In this document: piece after piece, positions 8,987 to 18,400 of the stretch
Position numbering within the stretch: the stretch's first letter is position 1
Layout: every line of letters begins with the position of its first letter
Assembly: GCF_014652315.1 (NCBI RefSeq)
Contig: NZ_BMYO01000004.1
Coordinates: forward strand, 1 to 64,000
Length of the DNA stretch: 64,000 nucleotides
Direction: 5' to 3'
Source of the DNA: Jeongeupia chitinilytica
Lineage (GTDB): Bacteria; Pseudomonadota; Gammaproteobacteria; Burkholderiales; Chitinibacteraceae
The notes under the pieces: model-generated
The model's database searches: none
Seen by the model: only the letters and a program-made list of their open reading frames with translations
What the model was told of the DNA's origin: nothing
Program-made: the position numbers and the translations under genes

Positions 8987-9826
8987 ATGCATTCACTGAT
9001 CTGGTCCGACGGCCAGTGGTCCAGCGGCACAAAGCTGATCGGCGCGGCCGACCACGCCTTCTGGATGGGCTCGACCGTTTTCGACGGCGCCCGCGCCATT
9101 CACGGCCAGCTGCCCGACCTGCACGCCCACTGCGAGCGCGCGATCCACTCGGCCGTCACGATGGGCATGCAGCCCGGGGTCGGCCGCGACGACATCGTCC
9201 GGCTGGTGCACGAGGGTCTGGCGCAGCTCCCCGTCGCGCACGACTACTACATCAAGATCCTGTTCTACTGTCCGGGCGGTTTCCTGCTGCCGGATCCGGC
9301 GACGACGACGCTGGCGCTGCACCTGTTCGAGGCACCGCTGCCGGCCGACAGCGGTTTTTCCGCGACCTTCAGCGACTACCGCCGGCCCCCGCCGTCGATG
9401 GCGCCGACCGATGCCAAGGCCTCCTGCCTGTATCCGAACACCCAGCGTGCGATGCGCGACGCGGCGCAGCAGGGTTTCGACAACGCGATCATGCTCGACC
9501 CCGACGGCGCGATCGCCGAGTTCGCCGTCGCCAACCTGTGGCTGGTCCGCGATGGCATCGCAAAGACACCGGTGGTGAACGGCACCTTCCTGAACGGCAT
9601 CACCCGCCAGCGGGTCATCCGGCTGCTGCGCGACGACGGCATCCAGGTCGTCGAAACCACGCTCTGGCCCGAAGACCTGCTGGTCGCCGACGAGGTCTTC
9701 AGCACCGGCAACTACGGCAAGGTGCTGCATTGCCATCGCGTCGACGCACAACCGTTCGCCCACGGCCCGGTCGCCCGGCGCGCCCGCGAGCTGTACCTGC
9801 AGTTCAGCGCCGCCAGCCCACGCTGA
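8987..9826 (+). CDS. Class IV PLP aminotransferase, branched-chain-aminotransferase-like
   Basis: A 279-residue fold-type IV aminotransferase (IlvE / D-amino-acid transaminase / aminodeoxychorismate lyase superfamily). The N-terminal part GAADHAFWMGSTVFDGARAI is the family's small-domain motif. The PLP lysine is probably Lys144 (TDAKASCLYPN) and the conserved glutamate Glu178 in the AIAEFAVANLWLV strand. The C-terminal part has STGNYGKVL where many family members have a TGT-type phosphate-binding loop. It starts 6 bases after the SDR gene, in the same operon. The substrate is not known; because it travels with a LysR regulator and an unusual SDR, a dedicated small-molecule role is more likely than housekeeping isoleucine/valine synthesis (inference). 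Confidence 0.85.
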   Translation: MHSLIWSDGQWSSGTKLIGAADHAFWMGSTVFDGARAIHGQLPDLHAHCERAIHSAVTMGMQPGVGRDDIVRLVHEGLAQLPVAHDYYIKILFYCPGGFLLPDPATTTLALHLFEAPLPADSGFSATFSDYRRPPPSMAPTDAKASCLYPNTQRAMRDAAQQGFDNAIMLDPDGAIAEFAVANLWLVRDGIAKTPVVNGTFLNGITRQRVIRLLRDDGIQVVETTLWPEDLLVADEVFSTGNYGKVLHCHRVDAQPFAHGPVARRARELYLQFSAASPR

Positions 9827-9846
9827 TCCGCCCGACAGGAGTCCGC

Positions 9847-10158
9847 ATGCCCGCCTACGTCATCGCCACCGTCGACGTTCACGACGCCGTCGCCTACGCC
9901 CCCTATGCCGAACGGTCGCCGGCAACCATCGCCGCCCATGGCGGCCGCTATCTGGTCCGCAACGGCCCGAAGCAGGTGCTCGAGGGACAACTGCCCGAAG
10001 CGCGCATCGTCGTGCTCGAATTCCCGAGCGTCGGACACGCGCAGCGCTGGTACGACTCCGACGCCTACCGCGCGATCCGGCCGATCCGTCAGGCCGCATC
10101 GCAGGGCAGCCTGTACATCATCGACGGGCACCAGGTACCGGTCGCGACCCTGGCCTGA
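9847..10158 (+). CDS. DUF1330 domain protein
   Basis: A 103-residue protein of the DUF1330 family (ferredoxin-like alpha/beta barrel), recognised from MPAYVIATVDVHDAVAYAPYA, IAAHGGRYLVRNG and the later RWYDSDAYRAIRPIRQAAS. Members form dimers and have no settled reaction. The start at 9847 follows a CAGGAG ribosome-binding site. It is the third gene of the LysR-linked operon and is followed by a terminator. Confidence 0.88.
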   Translation: MPAYVIATVDVHDAVAYAPYAERSPATIAAHGGRYLVRNGPKQVLEGQLPEARIVVLEFPSVGHAQRWYDSDAYRAIRPIRQAASQGSLYIIDGHQVPVATLA

Positions 10159-10200
10159 ACGGCGACACCGCCACATCCGCACGCCGATCCGGCCGAAAGC

Positions 10201-10227
10201 AAAACGCCCCTCGTCGAGGGGCGTTTT
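10201..10227. terminator. Bidirectional terminator
   Basis: AAAACGCCCCTC and GAGGGGCGTTTT form a 12-bp perfect stem around a 3-base loop, with T runs on both strands. It serves the DUF1330 operon on the plus strand and the chaN-like gene on the minus strand. Confidence 0.9.
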
Positions 10228-10242
10228 GCCTGGGTAATCCGC

Positions 10243-11061
10243 TCAACCGAGCGTCGCGCACGGGTCCGGCCGCTTTTCCGCAGGAATCGTCACGACCTTG
10301 TCGAACGCCTTGGCATCCCTGTCGCTCTCGAGATAACCGACGCTGAGCACCTGCGACGCCGGTACGCCGGCCAGCCAGCGCGGCACGCCGATGTCGGCAC
10401 GTACATGGCCGTTGCCGGCGATCAGCACCACGCCGCGTTGCGCGTTGTCGCGCAGCACCTGCGCCATGAAGGCATCGCGGGCGATCTGCGCCTGCGCCAT
10501 GCCCGGCACCATTGCCTGCGGCAGCTTGCCGCAATGGCCGACTTCGACTTCGTGCTGCTGGCCGGCGACGATGTCGGCCGCCGGTGCCGCATCGAGCCGG
10601 GCCACCTTCAGTGCGGCCGGATCGAATGCCGCCGCGTAACCGCCACGGACGACCTTGCCGGCGTCGGCGCGCGAGACGTTGGCGGCAACCAGCGGCAGAT
10701 CGTACTGCAGCGCCAGCGCGATCACCGGCTTGTAGAACGCCCAGTTCCAGCTCGACTTGGCCGGCGCCGCGGCCTGGATCACCGCCTCGGCATCGCCGCC
10801 CTTGCGCGCCGCATCGAGGTCCGCCTGACGTTCGCGATCGAACTGCTCCATCGCGATCACCGGGCGCCAGCCGGCGTCGACGGCCGCCTTCAGCGCGGCG
10901 AAGCGCGCTTCGTGGCCGGCGGCATTGTCGTGGACCTCGCCGAGCAGCACCACGCGCTTGCCTGCGAACTGTTCGGCCACCGACGTCGATGGCGGCGCCG
11001 AGGCGCATGCCCCGAGCAAGGCGGCGGACAGCAGGACCAGGGAACGGATGGCGCGGGACAT
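10243..11061 (-). CDS. ChaN-family iron-regulated (haem-binding) lipoprotein
   Basis: A 272-residue ChaN / DUF399 protein. The signal peptide ends LLGAC (lipidated Cys19), followed by a Ser/Pro stretch and the domain start KRVVLLGEVHDNAAGHEARFAAL; later GVVLIAGNGHVRADIGVPRWL matches the family's conserved C-terminal motif. Structures of ChaN relatives bind haem as a dimer; the role in haem or iron acquisition is known only loosely. I chose the ATG at 11061 (GGAG just upstream) over the longer frame to 11094, which would run through the Fur box at 11079-11093. Iron repression is strongly suggested by that box. Confidence 0.88.
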   Translation of the reverse strand: MSRAIRSLVLLSAALLGACASAPPSTSVAEQFAGKRVVLLGEVHDNAAGHEARFAALKAAVDAGWRPVIAMEQFDRERQADLDAARKGGDAEAVIQAAAPAKSSWNWAFYKPVIALALQYDLPLVAANVSRADAGKVVRGGYAAAFDPAALKVARLDAAPAADIVAGQQHEVEVGHCGKLPQAMVPGMAQAQIARDAFMAQVLRDNAQRGVVLIAGNGHVRADIGVPRWLAGVPASQVLSVGYLESDRDAKAFDKVVTIPAEKRPDPCATLG

Positions 11062-11078
11062 GACGACTCCAAACAAAA

Positions 11079-11093
11079 AGAGAATCATTCTCA
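11079..11093 (-). promoter_or_regulatory. Fur box upstream of the chaN-like gene
   Basis: On the minus strand TGAGAATGATTCTCT is a 7-1-7 inverted repeat matching the Fur consensus TGATAATNATTATCA at 12 of 14 defined positions. It lies 18-32 bases before the chosen start. It would make the lipoprotein iron-repressed. Confidence 0.8.
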
Positions 11094-11144
11094 TCCAATA
11101 GCTTTCACGCTGACAAGTCCAATCGCAGCCGCAATAATCCCCGC

Positions 11145-11738
11145 ATGCCCTTCACGCTTGCCGCCCCCGTCGAACACACGCTCGACATCAAGAAAAGCCG
11201 CTTCCTCGGCCGGATCGAACCCGTCGCCGGTCGTGCCGACGCGCTGGCCATCGTCGACACGCTGCGCGCCGCCCATCCGGATGCCGCTCACGTCTGCTGG
11301 GCCCTGCTGGCCGGCGGCGAGTCGGGCATGAGCGACGACGGCGAACCGTCGGGCACCGCCGGACGCCCCATGCTCGAAGTGCTGCGCCACCACGACCTCG
11401 AAGGCGCGCTGGCAACGGTGGTTCGCTACTACGGCGGCATCCGCCTCGGTGCCGGCGGTCTGGTGCGCGCCTATACCGACGCCGTCGCCGGCGCCCTGGC
11501 ACAAGCGGTCAAGACCGAACGCGTGGCCATGGCACGTCGGGAACTGATCCTGCCGTACGCCGACGAGAACCGTGTCCGTCACTGGCTGCAGCAAGCGGGC
11601 TATCCGATCACCGCTGTCCGGCATGCGTCACTTGTAACCATTGAGGTGTCCTTGCCCGCCGCCGGGGTCGACGCCATGATCGCCGCACTGACCGACCTGA
11701 CGGCCGGTCGCCTGCACTGCGGACGGTCGAGCGCTTGA
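11145..11738 (+). CDS. YigZ / IMPACT-family protein (UPF0029)
   Basis: A 197-residue YigZ-type protein. The family signature is plain: SRFLGRIEPV near the start, then DDGEPSGTAGRPML (residues about 65-78) and VVRYYGGIRLGAGGLVRAYTDA (about 95-116), followed by the smaller ferredoxin-like C-terminal domain. Eukaryotic IMPACT members regulate translation control; the bacterial role is unsettled. It is transcribed divergently from the chaN-like gene across 83 bases that contain the Fur box, and has no obvious partner. Confidence 0.92.
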   Translation: MPFTLAAPVEHTLDIKKSRFLGRIEPVAGRADALAIVDTLRAAHPDAAHVCWALLAGGESGMSDDGEPSGTAGRPMLEVLRHHDLEGALATVVRYYGGIRLGAGGLVRAYTDAVAGALAQAVKTERVAMARRELILPYADENRVRHWLQQAGYPITAVRHASLVTIEVSLPAAGVDAMIAALTDLTAGRLHCGRSSA

Positions 11739-11891
11739 ATCGCGGCGCGCCTGCACTGGTCTGTATGTATGTTTACGCAAGGACCACTGGGTTGTGTAAT
11801 AAATTGCTTACCAACTGTCGGACAGGCTTGAAAGCTTGAAAACAAGCGTTTAGGCTGTTGCGGTCCCCTCTTTCAAGTCGTCCCTGATCCA

Positions 11892-12899
11892 ATGCACCCC
11901 GGCGAGCCCCTGGCGCTTGCGCAACTGATCAGCGAAAGCGATCGGCTCACGTACATCGATCCGCACGAAGCGCTGCGCCTGGCCGAATCGGCCAGCCGGC
12001 TCGTGCCGGATTGTGGCGACCTCCTGCTGGGCATTTCGGCATGGCGCCGCTACGGCACGATGCTGTTCGCCTTCGGCCGCATTCCGGACGGCCAGCATGC
12101 GATGTTCAAGGCACTGACGCTCGCCGACGCCGAAGATCTGGTCGCCGAACGCGGCGAGCTGATCCAGGATCTCGCCAGCGCCTATTACACCCAGGGTGAT
12201 TACGACGAGGCGATCGCCTACTGGGCGGACTGCATCGATACCGAGGGCTTCACGCTCAACACCCGCATCCACGCCTACATCGGTCTCGGCCAGGTCTACT
12301 ACGCGCACGAACGCTACGAGATGGCGCTGCAGAACCACCTCGATGCCAAGGCGCTGATCAGCGCACCGGTCGACACCGACCTGCACTGCCGGGTACTGAT
12401 CAACCTCGCCGCCGACTATGCCAAGCTCGAACGTTTCGACGACGTGGCGCTCGAGCTCGACGAAGCGCTGCCGCTGGCCGAAGCCGCCGGCAACCCGGAG
12501 TACGTCGGCGAAATTCTCGTCTATCGCAGTGCCGTCGCGCTCGCACGCGGCAATCCGGCCGAAGCCCACGCGCGGCTCGACGAAGCGGTCGCGATGCGCC
12601 GCGTCTGGGCCTGGGGCGAAATCTCGCAGAACATCGCCCGCGGTCGCCTCTACCTGTTCGAAGGGCGCTTCGACGAAGCGCTGACCGCCGTCCACACTGC
12701 ACTGCTGCGCGCCGACGAGATGGGCACCTGTCACAAGACCTTCCAGGCGCACCACCTGCTCGCGCAAATCTACCAGCGCATGGGCAACACCGCCCAGGCC
12801 GAGTACTTCCACCGCCGCTATCAGGAAGCCTTCAGCCGTATCGTCCGTTCGGGCACCTACGCTAAACTTCAGGCGCTCGAAGCCAGGCTGAACCGCTGA
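11892..12899 (+). CDS. TPR-repeat protein (paralogue of the gene at 14273)
   Basis: A 335-residue cytoplasmic protein without signal peptide or membrane segment, built of helical tetratricopeptide repeats (for example LASAYYTQGDYDEAIAYWAD, IGLGQVYYAHERYEMALQNH, LINLAADYAKLERFDDVALEL). It shares length, repeat layout and many identical positions with the protein at 14273-15277; the SpmAB gene lies between them. The fold resembles the TPR sensor half seen in front of some GGDEF proteins, but there is no output domain. No clear ribosome-binding site was found. The function is unknown; a protein-binding or regulatory role is inferred from TPR content only. Confidence 0.75.
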   Translation: MHPGEPLALAQLISESDRLTYIDPHEALRLAESASRLVPDCGDLLLGISAWRRYGTMLFAFGRIPDGQHAMFKALTLADAEDLVAERGELIQDLASAYYTQGDYDEAIAYWADCIDTEGFTLNTRIHAYIGLGQVYYAHERYEMALQNHLDAKALISAPVDTDLHCRVLINLAADYAKLERFDDVALELDEALPLAEAAGNPEYVGEILVYRSAVALARGNPAEAHARLDEAVAMRRVWAWGEISQNIARGRLYLFEGRFDEALTAVHTALLRADEMGTCHKTFQAHHLLAQIYQRMGNTAQAEYFHRRYQEAFSRIVRSGTYAKLQALEARLNR

Positions 12900-12935
12900 C
12901 CGCCCGGCGCGAGCGCGTCAGGAGTCCCTTTTTCC

Positions 12936-14165
12936 ATGCTCAACCGTATCTGGGCCGGCTTCATCCTGCTGGCATTCGCCGTGGCCTGCATCCAGGGCTT
13001 CGCACTCGGCCAGCACGATGTCTTCGCCGTGATGACACGGTCGATGTTCGATGCCGCCAAGCTCGGTTTCGAAGTCGCGCTCGGCCTGACCGGCGTGATG
13101 ACGCTGTGGCTCGGCATCATGAAGATCGGCGAAGCGGCCGGACTGATCGCCATGCTGGCGCGTCTGCTCGGCCCACTGTTCAGCCGGCTGTTTCCGGGCG
13201 TACCGTCGGGCCATCCGGCGCTCGGCGCGATGACGATGAACATCGCCGCCAACATGCTCGGCCTCGACAACGCCGCAACGCCGCTCGGACTCAAGGCGAT
13301 GAAAGAGCTGCAGACGCTCAACCCGAGCCCCGATACCGCCACCGACGCACAGGTGCTCTTCCTCGTCATCAACACGGCCGCCGTGACGCTGTTTCCGGTG
13401 ACGATCTTCGCCTATCGCGCCCAGCTCGGCGCCGCCGACCCGACCGACATCTTCATCCCGCTGCTGATCGCCAGCTTTACCGCAACGATCGCCGGCGTCG
13501 TGCTCGTCGGGCTTCGCCAGGGCCTGAAGCTGTTCGATCCGGTGGTCCTCGCCTACCTTGGCGGGCTGGCGGCCCTGATCTTCGGCGTCGCCGCATGGTT
13601 CCTGCAGCTGCCGGCCGACGCGCGCGCCGCCCAGTCGGCACTGGTCAGCAACTTCCTGCTGCTCGCCGTCGTCGTGATTTTCGTCGGCACCGCGCTCTTT
13701 CGGCGCGTCGACGTTTACGAGACCTTCATCGACGGCGCCAGGGAAGGCTTCAAGGTCGCCATCGGCATCGTCCCCTACCTGGTGGCCATGCTGGTGGCGA
13801 TTGCACTGCTGCGCGCCAGCGGTGCGCTCGAACTGCTGCTGTCGGGGCTGCGTCACGCGGTCGGCATGCTCGGCTACGACAGCCGCTGGGTCGACGGCCT
13901 GCCGGTCGGCATCATGAAATCGCTCTCGGGCAGCGGCGCGCGGGCGCTGATGATCGACACGATGAAGACCGCCGGCGCCGATTCGTTTGCCGGACGGCTG
14001 GTCTCGATCCTGCAGGGCAGCAGTGAGACCACTTTCTACGTGCTTGCCGTCTACTTCGGCTCGGTCGGGCTGACCCGGACGCGCGGCGCGGTCGCCTACG
14101 GGCTGTTCGCGGACGTGGTCGGCTTCATCGCCTCGGTCTGGGTGGCTTATCTGTTTTTTGCCTAA
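12936..14165 (+). CDS. SpmA-SpmB fusion, nucleoside-recognition (Gate) domain membrane protein
   Basis: A 409-residue inner-membrane protein with about ten hydrophobic segments. The N-terminal half carries SpmA hallmarks (GVMTLWLGIMKIGEAAGL, MTMNIAANMLGLDNAATPLGLKAMKELQ); the C-terminal half carries SpmB hallmarks (MKSLSGSGARALMIDTMK, ILQGSSETTFYVLAVYFGSVG). In Bacillus these are two separate spore-maturation proteins; single-chain fusions occur in non-sporulating proteobacteria, with function undefined. It starts 36 bases after the first TPR gene behind an AGGAG site and is followed by the second TPR gene, so the three may work together. Confidence 0.88.
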   Translation: MLNRIWAGFILLAFAVACIQGFALGQHDVFAVMTRSMFDAAKLGFEVALGLTGVMTLWLGIMKIGEAAGLIAMLARLLGPLFSRLFPGVPSGHPALGAMTMNIAANMLGLDNAATPLGLKAMKELQTLNPSPDTATDAQVLFLVINTAAVTLFPVTIFAYRAQLGAADPTDIFIPLLIASFTATIAGVVLVGLRQGLKLFDPVVLAYLGGLAALIFGVAAWFLQLPADARAAQSALVSNFLLLAVVVIFVGTALFRRVDVYETFIDGAREGFKVAIGIVPYLVAMLVAIALLRASGALELLLSGLRHAVGMLGYDSRWVDGLPVGIMKSLSGSGARALMIDTMKTAGADSFAGRLVSILQGSSETTFYVLAVYFGSVGLTRTRGAVAYGLFADVVGFIASVWVAYLFFA

Positions 14166-14205
14166 AAACTTTCATACCACTGCAGCACTTTTGTAACGAA
14201 ACCTA

Positions 14206-14221
14206 ACAAATAATTATTTGT
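14206..14221. promoter_or_regulatory. AT-rich 16-bp perfect palindrome before the second TPR gene
   Basis: ACAAATAATTATTTGT is a perfect dyad in an AT-rich gap between the SpmAB fusion and the second TPR gene. It could be a regulator site or part of a promoter. No cognate regulator is obvious nearby. Confidence 0.4.
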
Positions 14222-14272
14222 CGGTAAGAATTTGGACTAGGGTAATCCCTGATCCATTCGTTGCAATCCGCC

Positions 14273-15277
14273 ATGACCGACCTCCGCCCGCTACTCGACC
14301 GCGTTCGCCGCATCATCCCGTCCCAGACCGTTGAAGCCATCGCGCAGGCGGCGCAGGCGCGCGAGCTGGCACGACAGCGGGCACTGCCGCTCGCCGAAGC
14401 CGAAGCGCTGCTGTTGCACGGTCAGGCCATGCTGATGTTCGGCCGCTTCGAGAAAGGCCGCGCGGCGCTGCTGGCGTCGCTCGAGATCGGCCGTGGCGTG
14501 GAACTCGGTCCCCTCCACGGTGAAGCGCTGCAGCAGATCGCCCGTTCGTACTACGCCCAGGGCGATTACGACCGGACCGCCGAATGCTGGCTCGCCTGCC
14601 TCGACCTGCCGCCCGAGCAGGCCGACGGCGACGTCCGCTGCCTCGCGCACATCGGACTGGGCCAGTTGCTGTACGCACAGGAACAGTTCGAATCGGCACT
14701 CGCCCACCACAGTCATGCGGTCGACCTGACCGTCGACCCGGCGCTCGCCCTGTATCGTGCCGCCGCGCTGATCAATGTCGCGGCCGACCAGTTGCAGCTC
14801 GGCCGTCTCGACGAAGCCGAAGCGGCACTCGACGAAGCGCTGCCGCTGATCCGCCTCAATCCGCACGCCGAGCACGAGGCCGAGGTTTACGGGCTGCGGG
14901 CGCAGATCACGCTCGCCCGCGGCGACATCGAACGCGCCCAGCGGCATCTGCGCGTGGCACTCAAGCTCAGTCGCCTGAACAGCAACGGCTGGGGCGAGGC
15001 GTTCAACCTGATCACCCTCGGCCGATGCAGCCTCGCTGCCGGCGACTTCGACCATGCCCGCGACGAACTGGTCCAGGCGCTGGCGCTGGCCGAAGCGATG
15101 GGCACGACCAGCCTTGCCGCCCGCGCACACCAGGTGCTGGCCGAGCTGTTCCAGCGCCTCGGACAGGCGGCTGATGCGCAGGCGCATCTCGAACGCTTCG
15201 GCAAGTTGCGCGAACAGCTGCTCGGCCAGCTTTCGGCCTCGCGCTTTGCGACGATGGAGCTGCGGCTCGCCGACTGA
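14273..15277 (+). CDS. TPR-repeat protein (paralogue of the gene at 11892)
   Basis: A 334-residue helical repeat protein, soluble and without signal peptide. Repeats include IARSYYAQGDYDRTAECWLAC, IGLGQLLYAQEQFESALAHH, LINVAADQLQLGRLDEAEAAL and VLAELFQRLGQAADAQAHLE. It lines up along its whole length with the protein at 11892-12899, so the two arose by duplication. I took the ATG at 14273 rather than the TTG at 14261. It ends with a short coiled segment like the linker that joins TPR sensors to GGDEF domains, but stops there. Function unknown. Confidence 0.75.
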   Translation: MTDLRPLLDRVRRIIPSQTVEAIAQAAQARELARQRALPLAEAEALLLHGQAMLMFGRFEKGRAALLASLEIGRGVELGPLHGEALQQIARSYYAQGDYDRTAECWLACLDLPPEQADGDVRCLAHIGLGQLLYAQEQFESALAHHSHAVDLTVDPALALYRAAALINVAADQLQLGRLDEAEAALDEALPLIRLNPHAEHEAEVYGLRAQITLARGDIERAQRHLRVALKLSRLNSNGWGEAFNLITLGRCSLAAGDFDHARDELVQALALAEAMGTTSLAARAHQVLAELFQRLGQAADAQAHLERFGKLREQLLGQLSASRFATMELRLAD

Positions 15278-15481
15278 CATGCAGCAAGGCCGCGCTTACG
15301 TTCCGGCCCGCAGGGACTTGGGCGAAGCGCCCGCGGTGCTTCCCCGGCACCGGTTTGTAGTCTGACTCGGCGCAACTCCGGCGCGAATTTCGCAAAACCC
15401 CAAGAAAAATGGGGGCTTCAAGGGGAATTTTTCCGATAAAATTCCATCTTTGAATCACAGCCTTAGCGAGATCGTCCTGCC

Positions 15482-18400
15482 ATGGCCGAGCTGACCGCCG
15501 CTCCTTCGCACCTCGCAACCGAACGCCTGCGCGAGATTCCGTACAACTACACCTCGTTCTCGGATCGCGAAATCGTGATCCGGCTGCTCGGTACGGACGC
15601 ATGGCAAACGCTCGAAGTGCTGCGTGCCGAACGGGTGACCGGCCGTTCTGCCCGGATGCTGTTCGAAGTGCTTGGCGACATCTGGGCGGTCAAGCGCAAT
15701 CCCTACCTCGAAGACGATCTGCTCGAAAACCCGAAGCGGCTGCGGATGCTGGTCGATGCGATGCATCACCGGCTCGCCGAAATCGACAAGCGCCGCGAAG
15801 GCAACGACCGCGTCGGCATGCTCGCCGAGCGCGCCCGTCACGCCGTCGACGCGTTCGAGCACGATTTCCATGACGTCGCCAGCCTGCGCAAGAAAGTGCT
15901 GCGCCGCATGGGCGGCCTGACCCGCCGCGACAACATCTGCTTCGACGGTCTGGCCCGTGTCTCGCACGTGACCGATGCGACCGACTGGCGCGTGGAATAC
16001 CCCTTCGTCGTGCTCTCGCCCGACACCGAAGCCGAAATGGCGCCGCTGGTGGCCGCCTGTATCGAGCTGGGGCTGACCGTCATCCCGCGCGGCGGCGGCA
16101 CCGGCTACACCGGCGGCGCCGTGCCGCTGACCCCGATGAGCGCGGTCATCAACACCGAGAAGCTCGACCGCCACAACGGCGTCGAGCGGATGATGATCCC
16201 GGGTGTCGACCACGAGGTCGCGACGATCCAGTGCGGCGCCGGCGTCGTCACGCGCCGGGTGATGGAGGCGGCCGAAGCCGCCGGCCTCGCCTTCGCGGTC
16301 GACCCGACCTCGGCCGACGCCTCGTGCATCGGCGGCAACGTGGCGATGAACGCCGGCGGCAAGAAGGCCGTGCTGTGGGGTACCGCACTCGACAATCTCG
16401 TCAGCTGGAAAATGGTCGACCCGGACGGCAACTGGAAATTCATCGAGCGGCTCGACCACAACCTCGGCAAGATCCACGACGCGCCGCAAGCCACCTTCCG
16501 CGTCACCACCTACAAGCCCGACGGCAAGACGGTGCTGAACGAAAACACGCTGGTGATTCCGGGCCAGCGCTTCCGCAAGGAAGGCCTCGGCAAGGACGTC
16601 ACCGACAAGTTCCTCGCCGGTCTGCCCGGCGTGCAGAAGGAAGGCACCGACGGGCTGATCACCAGCGCCCGCTTCGTGCTGCACCGGATGCCGGCGCACG
16701 TGCGCACCGTCTGTCTCGAATTTTTCGGCGAAGTCAGCCGCGCGGTACCGTCGATCGTCGAAATCAAGGACTACCTCGACGCGCACCCGAAAGTCCAGCT
16801 CGCCGGCCTCGAGCACCTCGACTGGCGCTATGTGCGTGCCGTCGGTTACGCCAGCAAGGCCAAGAGCCGCGGCCGGCCGAAGATGGTGCTGATTGCCGAC
16901 CTGGTGTCCGACGACGAGACCGCCGTCGGCGAAGCCGCATCGCACGTCGTCAAGCTGGCGAACGCGCGCAGCGGCGAAGGCTTCATCGCCGTCACCGCCG
17001 AAACGCGCAAGAAGTTCTGGCTCGACCGCGCCCGTACCGCGGCGATCTCGAAGCACACCAATGCGTTCAAGATCAACGAGGACGTGGTGATTCCGCTGCC
17101 GCGCCTCGGCGAGTACTCGGATGCGATCGAACGGATCAACATCGAGCTGTCGATCGACAACAAGCTCGAACTGCTCGAGCGCCTGACCGACTTCTTCGAG
17201 CAGGGCATCCTGCCGATCGACTTCGCCGACTCGCCGCTGAGCCGCGACGCGCTGATCGGCGATCGCCGCAGTGCCGCACTCGAGCTGATCGCCCGCGCCC
17301 GCGCGCACTGGGAATGGATCCGCACCCACCTCGACGACGCGTTCGAGGCGTACACCGCCGCATTCCCGACCATGCCGCTCGAGCGCGAGCTCGCCGCCGG
17401 CGATGCACCGCAGAGCGTTTTCCTCGCGTTGCGCGACTTCGTGCTCCGCGTGTCGTACAAGCGCGAACTGCTGACCGACTTCGAGGCGATGTTCTCGAGC
17501 CGCAACGACAAGCCGCTGCTGGACGCGATCGTCGCGATCCAGCAGCAGGTGCTCAAGGGCCGGACCTGGGTCGCCCTGCACATGCACGCCGGCGACGGCA
17601 ACGTCCACACCAACATTCCGGTGAACTCGGACGACTACGCGATGCTGCAACGCGCGCACCACGCCGTCGCGCGCATCATGGACGTCGCACGCGAGCTGAA
17701 CGGCGTGATTTCCGGCGAGCACGGCATCGGCATCACCAAGTACGAGTTCCTGACGCGCGACGAGCTCGCGCCGTTCGAGCAGTACAAGCAGGAGGTCGAC
17801 CCGCAGGGCCACTTCAACAAGGGCAAACTGCTGCCCGGCGCCGACCTGACCAATGCCTACACGCCGTCGTTCAGCCTGCTCGGCGCCGAATCGCTGATTC
17901 TCGAACAGTCGGACATCGGCAACATCGCCGACTCGATCAAGGACTGCCTGCGCTGCGGCAAGTGCAAACCGGTCTGTACCACCCACGTGCCGCGGGCCAA
18001 CCTGCTGTACAGCCCGCGCAACAAGATCCTCGCCACCGGCCTGCTGACCGAAGCCTTCCTCTACGAGGAGCAGACCCGCCGCGGCGTGTCGCTGAAGCAT
18101 TTCGAGGAGCTCGGCGACGTCGCCGACCATTGCACGGTCTGCCACCGCTGCGTCAATCCGTGTCCGGTGAAGATCGACTTCGGCGACGTGTCGGTCGCGA
18201 TGCGCAACTTCCTGCGTAAGGAAGGCCAGAAGAAATTCAACCCGGGCACGGCGCTCGGCATGACTTTCCTGACGGTCAAGGACCCGGCGACGATCAAGGC
18301 CATGCGCGCCGGCATGATCGGCATCGGTTACAAGGCCCAGCGTCTCGGCCATACGCTGGCCAAGCGTTTCGGCCTGATCAAGAGCGTCACCAAGCAGCCG

